Positions 37,611 through 44,728 of a stretch of 64,000 nucleotides of DNA are shown here, one piece after another. The stretch is from UBA7887 sp964408735. GTDB lineage: Bacteria; Pseudomonadota; Alphaproteobacteria; UBA7887. A program made the position numbers and the translations under genes. The stretch's first letter is position 1. Each line of letters opens with the position of its first letter. Location of the stretch: assembly GCA_964408735.1 (NCBI GenBank), contig CAYPAX010000008.1, positions 1 through 64,000 on the forward strand, given 5' to 3'. The notes under the pieces were generated by a model. The model was not told the DNA's origin and made no database searches. It saw only the letters and a program-made list of their open reading frames with translations.

Positions 37611-38507
37611 TCAGGGGGTGACGAGGTTCAGCGTGCGCTCCGACAGCGTCACCTGCGCGGTGATGCCCCAGTCGAAGCGCAGGTAGTCCTGCTCGATACC
37701 GTCGGCGAAGATGACGCCGTCGTCGTTCATGCGCGAGGTCAGGGAGAGGCCGTGTTGCTGTTCCACCGCGCCGAAGGCGAGGGTGCTGCCGGATTGTTTG
37801 CTGGGCCAGGGCTCGCGGGCGAAATAGAGGGCGCGGCGCTCGTCGGGCGCCAGCGCCTCTTGCCGCTGGGTCGCGGTCATGATGGAGCGCGCCCAGCCGC
37901 TCAGGCCCGTGCCTGTGGAGACGATCACGCCGGAGGACGACTGGTACTCCTCCACCTCGCCGTCGCGCAGCACATAGCGCGCCGACTGGTGCGAGCGGTG
38001 GCCGAGGAAAAGCTCGTTGAGCGCCGAGAGCGACTGGCCGTCGTCGAGGCTCGCCTGCACCATGGTGCGGCGCTGCAAGTCGACGTCGCCGGCGGCGACG
38101 CGCGGTAGCAAGGCGGGCAGGGCGTCTGCCGACAAAGCGGTGAGAATGCCCTCGGTCGTCTGTGGATCGGGTGTCACACCGAGCACGGGCTGGCCACTGA
38201 GATACTTGGCCAGGTTCGCCACCAGGCCGTCCTGGCCGACGGCGATGACGATGTCGTTGTCGCCGAACAGGAAACGGTCGAGGTCGTCGCGCAGCACCTG
38301 GGCGATCGACCAGTCGTCGGGCACGGCGCGCTTGACCTGGCCCTCGGCGGCCAGCTGGCGCTTATTTTGCTTGTCGAGCGTCGCCAGGCTCTGGCCGCGG
38401 CTTTCGAGGAAGAACTCGGTCTGGCCGCGCGTCGCGTGGCTCGCCAGCAGGCGGTCGAATTCCGTCTGCCGGGTCACCACCACCGCTCTTGCCGCCAGGC
38501 CGCTCAT
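37611..38507 (-). CDS. NAD kinase-like protein of the NrtR regulon
   Basis: A 298-residue protein with the fold pattern of ATP-NAD kinases. Positions 91-94 are GQDG where classical enzymes have GGDG. The NE...R segment (ALNELFLGHRSHQSARY) and the sugar-binding strand SSSGVIVSTGTGLSGWARS (about 189-207) follow. An N-terminal extension of about 60 charged residues is unusual. The second glycine of the phosphate loop being Gln may alter ATP or polyphosphate use. It lies 10 bases after a SPFH gene, both under a promoter facing NrtR, so a role in NAD/NADP balance is likely. Activity is not proven. Confidence 0.68.
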   Translation of the reverse strand: MSGLAARAVVVTRQTEFDRLLASHATRGQTEFFLESRGQSLATLDKQNKRQLAAEGQVKRAVPDDWSIAQVLRDDLDRFLFGDNDIVIAVGQDGLVANLAKYLSGQPVLGVTPDPQTTEGILTALSADALPALLPRVAAGDVDLQRRTMVQASLDDGQSLSALNELFLGHRSHQSARYVLRDGEVEEYQSSSGVIVSTGTGLSGWARSIMTATQRQEALAPDERRALYFAREPWPSKQSGSTLAFGAVEQQHGLSLTSRMNDDGVIFADGIEQDYLRFDWGITAQVTLSERTLNLVTP

Positions 38508-38517
38508 GGTTCGCTCC

Positions 38518-39501
38518 CTACTCTGTCGCAGCGTGGCTCAGGGCGCCGCGCATCTGGCCGAGCAGGCTCGAGAGCATGTCGGGCGTGATGCTGAGATTGT
38601 CGATGCGCTCCAGCTTGCCGGCGAAGTCCCGTGCGGCAAGGCCCATCAGCACGGCGGGCGGCAGCTCGCGATAGACGGCCATGCGCGCCTGCTCCATGTC
38701 CGCCGCGGCCTGGTCGACGGTGCGGATGCGCCCGGCCTCGGCTTCGGCGTGGACCTTCAGCGCCTCGGCCTCGGCCTCGGCTCTCGCCATGTCGTTGGCG
38801 GCCTCGCGGGCGATCAGATCCTGTTCGCGGGCGGCAAGCTCGATGCGGTTGTTGAGCTCGTTCTCGGTGATCGCGCGCTCCTTGTCGACGGCGAGCGCCC
38901 GGCGCGCGAATGTCGCTTCGTCCGCCTGCTGCTGCAGGCTTTCGAAGGTCGGCGCCTGCAACGCCCGCGCCAGCTCGCTGCTGGGCTGCAGGCTAGCGAC
39001 ACGAATGCCGACCAGGCCCAGGCCGATATCGGCAAGCGAGCTGTCGGCATCGAAGCCATCGGCAATGATGGCCTGCAACGGCGCCACGCCGGCATCGAGC
39101 AGGTCGCGCACACCGAATTGGGCGAGACGCGCATTGGCGAACTGACCGACCAATGAGACAAGCAGGGTATTCACCTGATCCAGCGGCTCGCCGATGTGTT
39201 GACCGGTCTTCAGATCCAGGGTGAAATCCACGCGGTCGCCGAGGGCTTCAGGATCGGTGACGCGCCAGGTGACGATGCCTTGCACGGTGAGCTCCTGGAA
39301 ATCCGCGGACTGGCCCTTGAGCACGAACGGCAGCTGCCGGTCGGCCATGGGAATCTCGCTGATCGAGGCGCCATCGGGGCGGCACCAGAAGGCCAGGCCG
39401 CGCCCCGAGCGCACGCGGCGGCCGTTGCGGAAAAGCTGCACGTGGGCGGAAGCGTCCGACCGGAACTGCCGCAGGGTCGGGTAGGATGTGATCTGTGCCA
39501 T
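38518..39501 (-). CDS. SPFH/Band 7 family protein
   Basis: A 327-residue SPFH (stomatin/flotillin-like) protein with no obvious membrane helix at the start. The SPFH domain covers about residues 20-220. A long charged coiled-coil region follows (EEATF to EAEALKVHAEAEAGRIR). SPFH proteins assemble on membranes as scaffolds. It is the first gene of an operon with the NAD-kinase-like gene, and its promoter (TTGACA, 17 bases, CATATA on the minus strand) overlaps the NrtR control region. GAGGAG precedes its ATG. Confidence 0.85.
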   Translation of the reverse strand: MAQITSYPTLRQFRSDASAHVQLFRNGRRVRSGRGLAFWCRPDGASISEIPMADRQLPFVLKGQSADFQELTVQGIVTWRVTDPEALGDRVDFTLDLKTGQHIGEPLDQVNTLLVSLVGQFANARLAQFGVRDLLDAGVAPLQAIIADGFDADSSLADIGLGLVGIRVASLQPSSELARALQAPTFESLQQQADEATFARRALAVDKERAITENELNNRIELAAREQDLIAREAANDMARAEAEAEALKVHAEAEAGRIRTVDQAAADMEQARMAVYRELPPAVLMGLAARDFAGKLERIDNLSITPDMLSSLLGQMRGALSHAATE

Positions 39502-39545
39502 GTCGGGAACTCCTCTTCTTCTTGCGGCTTGCCGCCGAGGCTTCT

Positions 39546-39600
39546 TTGCGATAGTGTGTATATGACACTTAGTATTCGTGTTGTCAAGACACTAAGTCAC
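39546..39600. promoter_or_regulatory. Overlapping divergent promoters with palindromic NrtR operator
   Basis: Plus strand: TTGCGA at 39546-39551 and TAGTAT at 39570-39575, spacer 18, leading to nrtR. Minus strand: TTGACA (39587-39582) and CATATA (39564-39559), spacer 17, leading to the SPFH gene. The two promoters interlock. Nested dyads lie within them: AGTGT...ACACT (39553-39569), CTTAGT...ACTAAG and GTGT...ACAC (near 39578-39592). A dimer bound here would block both directions, as known for NrtR operators. Confidence 0.62.
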
Positions 39601-40269
39601 ATGAGCCATACCTACGACTATCCCCATCCCGCCGTGACGACCGATATCGTCGTGTTCACGGTCGACGAAGGTGTGCTGAAGCTGCTGGGGATCCGGCGCA
39701 AGGCGGCGCCGTATCAGGGGCGCTGGGCGCTGCCGGGCGGCTTTGTCGAGATCGACGAGTCCATTGATGCCTGTGCCGCGCGGGAGCTGGCGGAGGAGAC
39801 CGGGCTCGCCGGCATCTATCTCGAGCAGCTCTACACCTTCGGCGCGCCGGATCGCGATCCGCGGGAGAGGGTGATCAGCGTCGCCTATTACGCGCTTGCG
39901 CCGTTGCACGGTCTCGCGCTCAGGGCCGGCTCGGACGCCGCGGCTGCCGCCTGGCACGACATCGATGCCTTGCCGGAGCTGGCTTTCGACCACCGGGATA
40001 TCGTCGCCATGGCGCGAGAGAGGGTGCGGGCGAAGATCGAGTATTCCGACCTCGGGCTGATGTTCATGCCGGAGAGCTTCACTTTGTCGGACGTGCAGGG
40101 GCTTTACGAGACCGTCTCCGGGCAGCCGCGCGACAAGCGGAATTTCCGCAAGTGGCTATTGTCTCTTGACCTGATCGAGGAAACGGGCGAGATGCGGGCC
40201 GAGGGCGCCCATCGTCCCGCCAAGCTCTACCGGCGGACGAGCCCGAACGAGCTGACGATCATCCGCTGA
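39601..40269 (+). CDS. nrtR: NrtR: Nudix-domain repressor of NAD metabolism
   Basis: A 222-residue regulator with a Nudix-like ADP-ribose-sensing domain (about 1-145) and a C-terminal winged helix (about 150-220). The Nudix box reads GGFVEIDESIDACAARELAEETG, close to intact. The wing region has FTLSDVQGLYETVSGQPRDKRNFRKWL, typical of NrtR. Such proteins repress NAD salvage or NAD-using genes until ADP-ribose products build up. The ATG at 39601 puts the start just after the operator; an in-frame ATG at 39562 would lie inside it. It is divergent from SPFH/NAD-kinase-like genes, which fits its role, and it is followed by a ferredoxin-like gene 9 bases later. Confidence 0.9.
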   Translation: MSHTYDYPHPAVTTDIVVFTVDEGVLKLLGIRRKAAPYQGRWALPGGFVEIDESIDACAARELAEETGLAGIYLEQLYTFGAPDRDPRERVISVAYYALAPLHGLALRAGSDAAAAAWHDIDALPELAFDHRDIVAMARERVRAKIEYSDLGLMFMPESFTLSDVQGLYETVSGQPRDKRNFRKWLLSLDLIEETGEMRAEGAHRPAKLYRRTSPNELTIIR

Positions 40270-40278
40270 GGCGACAGC

Positions 40279-40953
40279 ATGCAAATCTCCGATGTCGAAC
40301 AGGCCTTGCGCACGGCGGGACTGGCGCCGCGTGGTGCGTTTCACCCCGAGCCCGCCGACGGCGTGCCGGATATCGCACCGGGGCGGCCGACCGGCACCCT
40401 GGTGCTGGCGGGCAATGCGGGGCCCGAGATGTGGCGCGCCTTCGTGGCGGCGACGGGGGCGCCGGCCGGCGGCCTCGACGGCTGGTCCGACGAAGTCTTG
40501 AGCCGGGCCGCCGAGCAGTGTGGCGCCATGGCCGTCTTCCCCTTCAGCAAGCCGCCGCTGCCGTTTCAGCGCTGGGCCTGCCGTGCAGGACCCTGCTTCA
40601 GCTCGCCCCTCGGTATCCTGATTCATGCCGATCACGGCCTTTGGCACGCCTTTCGCGGCGGCCTGGCATTTGCCGAGCGCCTCGATCTGCCGCCGCCGGA
40701 CGAGCGCCCCAACCCCTGCGAGGCCTGCCCGCAGCGGTTCTGCCTGACGACCTGCCCGGTGTCGGCCTTCAGCGAGGACGGCTATGACGTTCCCGCTTGC
40801 GCCGTCCATGTCGCGGAAAACGGGGACGGCGACTGCCTTTCGCTGGGCTGCCGGGCGCGGCGTGCCTGTCCGATCGGGCGTGGGGCACGCTACGAGCCGG
40901 CCCAGGCACAGTTTCACATGGAGTCGTTCCTGCGCGCCCGCCTGCCCGCCTGA
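40279..40953 (+). CDS. Two-cluster ferredoxin-like iron-sulfur protein
   Basis: A 224-residue cytosolic protein with two cysteine clusters near the C-terminus. The first is NPCEACPQRFCLTTCPVSAF (C-x2-C-x4-C-x3-CP) and the second is GDCLSLGCRARRACPIG. The arrangement recalls the iron-sulfur part of epoxyqueuosine reductase-like proteins without their cobalamin domain. The N-terminal 110 residues have no known motif, apart from FPFSKPPLPFQRWA, which looks structural. It directly follows nrtR and precedes the corrinoid cluster, so it could be part of the NAD regulon or an electron donor for corrinoid reactivation. Neither can be decided here. Confidence 0.72.
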   Translation: MQISDVEQALRTAGLAPRGAFHPEPADGVPDIAPGRPTGTLVLAGNAGPEMWRAFVAATGAPAGGLDGWSDEVLSRAAEQCGAMAVFPFSKPPLPFQRWACRAGPCFSSPLGILIHADHGLWHAFRGGLAFAERLDLPPPDERPNPCEACPQRFCLTTCPVSAFSEDGYDVPACAVHVAENGDGDCLSLGCRARRACPIGRGARYEPAQAQFHMESFLRARLPA

Positions 40954-41077
40954 GCCTTGACGCCCTTAACATGGGTTATTGCCGTCATTGCCGCACTTGA
41001 GCCGAATGGCGGACACTGGGGTTCGAGAATTCTCACGATATCGACCTCCCCTGCCAACCAAGCCATGGGTGACGCAC

Positions 41078-41716
41078 GTGTCTGTCGCGGAAATTTACGA
41101 TGCTGTTCTGGATTACGATGATGAGGGGGTGCCTGAGCTGGTAAACGCGGAGCTCGCAGCCGGCACCGACATAAAGGTCATTCTCGACGACGGCATGATA
41201 GCCGCGCTCGATGATATCGGGGCCCGCTTCAGCGAGGGCACGCTGTTCGTGCCCGAGATGCTGATGGCGGCCCAGGCGGTGCAGGCGGGCATGGATATCC
41301 TGCGCCCGCTGCTGGCCGAGACCGGCGCCAAGCCCGTCGGCACCGTGGTCATCGGCACGGTCAAGGGCGACCTGCACGACATCGGCAAGAACCTGGTGGC
41401 GATGCTGCTGGAAGGCGCCGGTTTCAAGGTCGTGGACCTGGGCGTCGATGTCGATGCCGAGACCTTCATCTCCTCGGCCCAGGAGAACGAAGCCGAGCTG
41501 GTGGCGATCTCGGGCCTCCTGACCACCTCCATGCCGGAAATCGAGAGCGCCGTGGCGACCATCGCCGAGGCCAACAAGGCGCGCAACCTCAACGTCAAGG
41601 TCATGGTCGGCGGGCCGCCTCTGAACACCGAATTCGCCACGCGCATCGGCGCCGACGGCTATGGCGAGAGCGCACCCGCCGCGGTCGACAGAGCCCGCAG
41701 CCTGGTCGCGGTATAA
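41078..41716 (+). CDS. Corrinoid (methyl-carrier) protein
   Basis: A 212-residue corrinoid protein of the MtbC/MttC/MetH-like class: a helical cap (about 1-85) and a B12-binding Rossmann domain. The cobalt-ligating motif DLHDIG gives D98, H100 and G103; GVDVDAETFISSA and MVGGPPLN supply the other contacts. It shuttles a methyl group between a substrate methyltransferase and an acceptor methyltransferase. The GTG at 41078 matches the family N-terminus (SVAEIYDAVLDYDDEGV), though it has a weak ribosome site; an ATG at 41006 would add 24 atypical residues. It heads the corrinoid operon. No cobalamin riboswitch is visible upstream. Confidence 0.9.
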   Translation: MSVAEIYDAVLDYDDEGVPELVNAELAAGTDIKVILDDGMIAALDDIGARFSEGTLFVPEMLMAAQAVQAGMDILRPLLAETGAKPVGTVVIGTVKGDLHDIGKNLVAMLLEGAGFKVVDLGVDVDAETFISSAQENEAELVAISGLLTTSMPEIESAVATIAEANKARNLNVKVMVGGPPLNTEFATRIGADGYGESAPAAVDRARSLVAV

Positions 41717-41729
41717 GGGGACACGTGCG

Positions 41730-42887
41730 ATGAGCTGGAGCCACCGCGACCGCGTCCTTGCCGCGATCAACCACGAGGAGCCCGACCGGGTTCCCATCGA
41801 TCTCGCCGCCGCCGGCGCCACGGGCATCACCATCGATGCCTATGACGCCCTCAAGGCGCATCTCGGCCTGGAGCACGAGAGCGTGATGATGTCGAAGCTC
41901 AACCAGCTCGCCGCGCCGGACGAGACGGTGCTCGAGCGCTTCGGCGTCGATACCCGCCCGGTCATGGCGCACGGGCGCCGCGGCGGCAAAGGCCACTGGG
42001 TCGACGAGCTGACCTATATCGACCATTTCGGCGTCACCTTCAAAGGCACCGTCGGCACGGCGGACAAGCATTTCCTCTACAAGGACGGCCCGCTCTGCGG
42101 CGGCAAGCTGACCATCGACCGCATCGACGAGATGGAATGGCCGGACCCCGAAGATCCGCTGATGTCCGCGGGCATCAAGGAGCGGGTCGCCGCCTACAAG
42201 GCGCAGGGCGACTACTGCCTGGTCTTCAACGTGCCCGATCAGGTCATCCATCGCGCCTACGGCCTGCGCGGCATGGAGGCCTTCCTGATGGATCTGTTCA
42301 AGGCGCCGGAAGCGGCGTGTTATCTCATGGACCGCCTGGCCGACTACAACATCAAGGCCTCGGAGAAGATGATCCGCGAGGCCGGGCCGGAGAACATCGA
42401 CGTGATCTTCTTCGGCGAGGATCTCGGCACCCAGAACGGCTGCATGTTCGACCCCGACGCGACCTATGGCCGCATGATCAAGCCGCGCCACGAGCGCATC
42501 ATCCAGACGCTGAAGGGCCTGACGGGCGGCAAGTCGCTGTTCCACTGCTGCGGCTCCGCCTATCTCTTCATCGAGCATCTGATCGATATCGGCGTCGATA
42601 TCCTCAATCCCGTCCAGGTGGCGGCGAAGAACATGGAGGTCGAGCGCCTCAAGGGCGAGTTCGGCACCCGCATGGCTTTCTGGGGCGGCATCAACACGCA
42701 AGCGACCCTGCCCCAGGGCACGCCCGAGGAGGTCATCGCCGAGACCCGCCACGTCATCGATGTCCTCGGCAAGGGCGGCGGCTACGTGCTCAACGCGGTG
42801 CACAACATCCAGCCCGAGGTGCCGCCGGAAAACGTCGTCGCCATGTACGACACCGGGCTCGCGCACCGCTACCTGGTGCCGGCCTGA
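41730..42887 (+). CDS. UroD-like corrinoid methyltransferase, first copy
   Basis: A 385-residue (beta/alpha)8 protein of the uroporphyrinogen decarboxylase/MtaA-MtbA family. It is not the heme enzyme. These proteins move methyl groups on or off corrinoid proteins. The zinc-site stretch is H272-C273-C274 in LFHCCGSAY, but the third ligand expected near VIDVLGKGG is Val, not Cys. Either it binds zinc differently or it works on the substrate side rather than on coenzyme or folate thiol. AAGGGG lies upstream. It starts 13 bases after the corrinoid protein, with DUF1638 next. Confidence 0.88.
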   Translation: MSWSHRDRVLAAINHEEPDRVPIDLAAAGATGITIDAYDALKAHLGLEHESVMMSKLNQLAAPDETVLERFGVDTRPVMAHGRRGGKGHWVDELTYIDHFGVTFKGTVGTADKHFLYKDGPLCGGKLTIDRIDEMEWPDPEDPLMSAGIKERVAAYKAQGDYCLVFNVPDQVIHRAYGLRGMEAFLMDLFKAPEAACYLMDRLADYNIKASEKMIREAGPENIDVIFFGEDLGTQNGCMFDPDATYGRMIKPRHERIIQTLKGLTGGKSLFHCCGSAYLFIEHLIDIGVDILNPVQVAAKNMEVERLKGEFGTRMAFWGGINTQATLPQGTPEEVIAETRHVIDVLGKGGGYVLNAVHNIQPEVPPENVVAMYDTGLAHRYLVPA

Positions 42888-42888
42888 C

Positions 42889-43485
42889 ATGACCGAGCCG
42901 CCGCGCACCCTGTTGATCACCTGCGGTGCCCTGGCCGCGGAGGTCGTTGCCCTGGTGCGCGACAACGGCTGGGACAGCATGAAGGTCAAATGCCTGCCGG
43001 CGCATATCCACAATACGCCGGAGCTGATACCCGACGGCGTGCGCAGGCTGATCCATGCCGGGCGCGAGGATTTCGAGCAGATCCTGGTGTTGTTCGCCGA
43101 TTGCGGCACCGGCGGCAAGCTCGACGAGGTGATTGCGGAAGAAGGCGTGGCGCGCATCGGCGGCAGCCACTGCTACGAGGTCTACGCCGGGCCTGAGGCG
43201 TATGCCGAGCTGATGCGGGACGAGCCGGGCAGTTTCTTCCTGACCGACTTCCTGGCCCGCCACTTCGAGCGCCTTGTCGTCAAGGGCCTGGCGCTCGATC
43301 GCCATCCGAAGCTGCGCGACATCTATTTCGGCAAATACCGCAAGCTGGTCTATCTGAGCCAGAACGAGACCCCGGAATTGCGCGCCAGGGCCGAAGCCGC
43401 TGCCGAGACGCTGGGTCTCGCTTTCGAGGCGCGCCCGACCGGCTATGGCGGCTATCAGGAGTTCCTCGAAACCCACCAAGCATGA
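42889..43485 (+). CDS. DUF1638 domain-containing protein
   Basis: A 198-residue protein of DUF1638. The family block CGALAAEVVALVRDNGWD, then KCLPAHIHNTPELIPDGV and LFADCGTGGKLD, is clear; these conserved Cys and His residues suggest a metal site. DUF1638 proteins recur next to corrinoid methyltransferases for methylamines and related compounds, but their function is not established. Here it lies between two UroD-like genes, one base after the first, in the same operon. I infer a role in substrate handling or corrinoid maintenance, not yet testable from sequence. Confidence 0.88.
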   Translation: MTEPPRTLLITCGALAAEVVALVRDNGWDSMKVKCLPAHIHNTPELIPDGVRRLIHAGREDFEQILVLFADCGTGGKLDEVIAEEGVARIGGSHCYEVYAGPEAYAELMRDEPGSFFLTDFLARHFERLVVKGLALDRHPKLRDIYFGKYRKLVYLSQNETPELRARAEAAAETLGLAFEARPTGYGGYQEFLETHQA

Positions 43486-43495
43486 GGTGCCGACC

Positions 43496-44632
43496 ATGAC
43501 CGGCTTCAGCCATCGGGATCGTGTTCTTGCCGCCCTCGACCACGAGCCGACCGATCGCGTGCCGATCGACTTCGGCGGCACCTTCGTCTCGACGATCTGG
43601 TATTCGGCCTATGAGAAGCTGAAGCAGGAGCTCGGCATCGCCACCACGGTCAAGGCCGCCAATGTCTCGCCCGTGCGCCGCCTGGCGGTGGTCGAGCCCG
43701 AGGTCCAGGACCGCTTCGACGTGGACACCCGCTATCTCGCCCTCGGCCAATACGAGGGCGACCAAAAGGTCATCGACGAGGACACCTATTTCGACGAGTG
43801 GGGCGTGACCTGGCGCAAGTCGGGCGAGGGCCCCTATCTCTATGTCAACGGCCCCTTCTTCGGCATCAAGAAGCCCGATATCGCCCTGCTCGACGACTAC
43901 GACTGGCCCGATCCCGACAACCCCGGCTATACCCGCGGCCTGGCCGAGCGCGCGGCGGCGCTGAGAAAGAACAGCGATCACGCCATCATTCTCAACATGC
44001 CCGTCGGCATCGTCCACAACGCCCAGTTCGTGCGCGGCTTCGCCGAGTCGCTCACCGACCTCTACAAGAACCGCGCCTTCCTCGAGCGCCTCTACGGCAT
44101 CCTCACCGACTGGTATGTGAGGGTGGCAAGCAATGCCCTGGAGGCGGTCGGCGACAATGTCGACATCGTCTTCATGGGCGACGATCTGGCCTCGCAGCAG
44201 GCGACCATGTTCGACCCCGAGATCTACCGCGCCATGATCAAGCCCCACCAGCGCCGCATCATGGAGTGCGTCAAGAGCTACGGTCAGCCAAAAATTCTCT
44301 ATCACAGCTGCGGTGCGGTGGCGCCGCTGATCGAGGATCTTATCGAGATCGGCGTCGATGCGCTCAATCCCGTGCAGGTCACGGCCAAGGGCATGGAGCC
44401 GGCGGGCCTCAAGGAAGCCTACGGCGACCGCCTCGCCTTCTGGGGCGGCATCAGCACCCAGAAGGCCCTGCCCTTCGGCACGCCCGACGAGGTGCGCGCC
44501 GATGTGCGCCATATCATCGATTGCCTCGGCAAGGACGGCGGCTACGTGCTCAACAGCGTGCACAACCTGCAAAGCGACGTGCCGCCGAAAAACATCATCG
44601 CCATGTTCGACGAAGCGCGGGTGTACTGCTAG
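43496..44632 (+). CDS. UroD-like corrinoid methyltransferase, second copy
   Basis: A 378-residue paralogue of the UroD-like gene two places upstream; they share blocks such as FWGGI, LNPVQV, GGYVLN and VPP..N. Here the zinc site looks complete: H270 and C272 in YHSCGAVA and C343 in IIDCLGKDGG, giving HxC-x70-C, close to the pattern known for MtaA-type enzymes. It probably transfers methyl from the corrinoid protein to a thiol or folate acceptor, while the first copy may act on the methyl donor. It is the last gene of the cluster, 10 bases after DUF1638. Confidence 0.88.
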   Translation: MTGFSHRDRVLAALDHEPTDRVPIDFGGTFVSTIWYSAYEKLKQELGIATTVKAANVSPVRRLAVVEPEVQDRFDVDTRYLALGQYEGDQKVIDEDTYFDEWGVTWRKSGEGPYLYVNGPFFGIKKPDIALLDDYDWPDPDNPGYTRGLAERAAALRKNSDHAIILNMPVGIVHNAQFVRGFAESLTDLYKNRAFLERLYGILTDWYVRVASNALEAVGDNVDIVFMGDDLASQQATMFDPEIYRAMIKPHQRRIMECVKSYGQPKILYHSCGAVAPLIEDLIEIGVDALNPVQVTAKGMEPAGLKEAYGDRLAFWGGISTQKALPFGTPDEVRADVRHIIDCLGKDGGYVLNSVHNLQSDVPPKNIIAMFDEARVYC

Positions 44633-44728
44633 GCGGCACTATCCGGGGCACATGGCGCGTGGTTTGACTCGCGCCGGCGGGGCCGGCGTGGCAAACTGGC
44701 GGTTGTGCGCAACGACCCGGGGGGCGAG

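Noticed and set aside
40954..41077. Cobalamin riboswitch before the corrinoid cluster
   Set aside because: No B12-box-like or long structured leader is visible; the gap is only about 120 bases. The same is true in front of the mutase operon.
44633..44728. TTGACT promoter for the TolB-type cyclase
   Set aside because: A -35-like box is present but no acceptable -10 at a proper distance.
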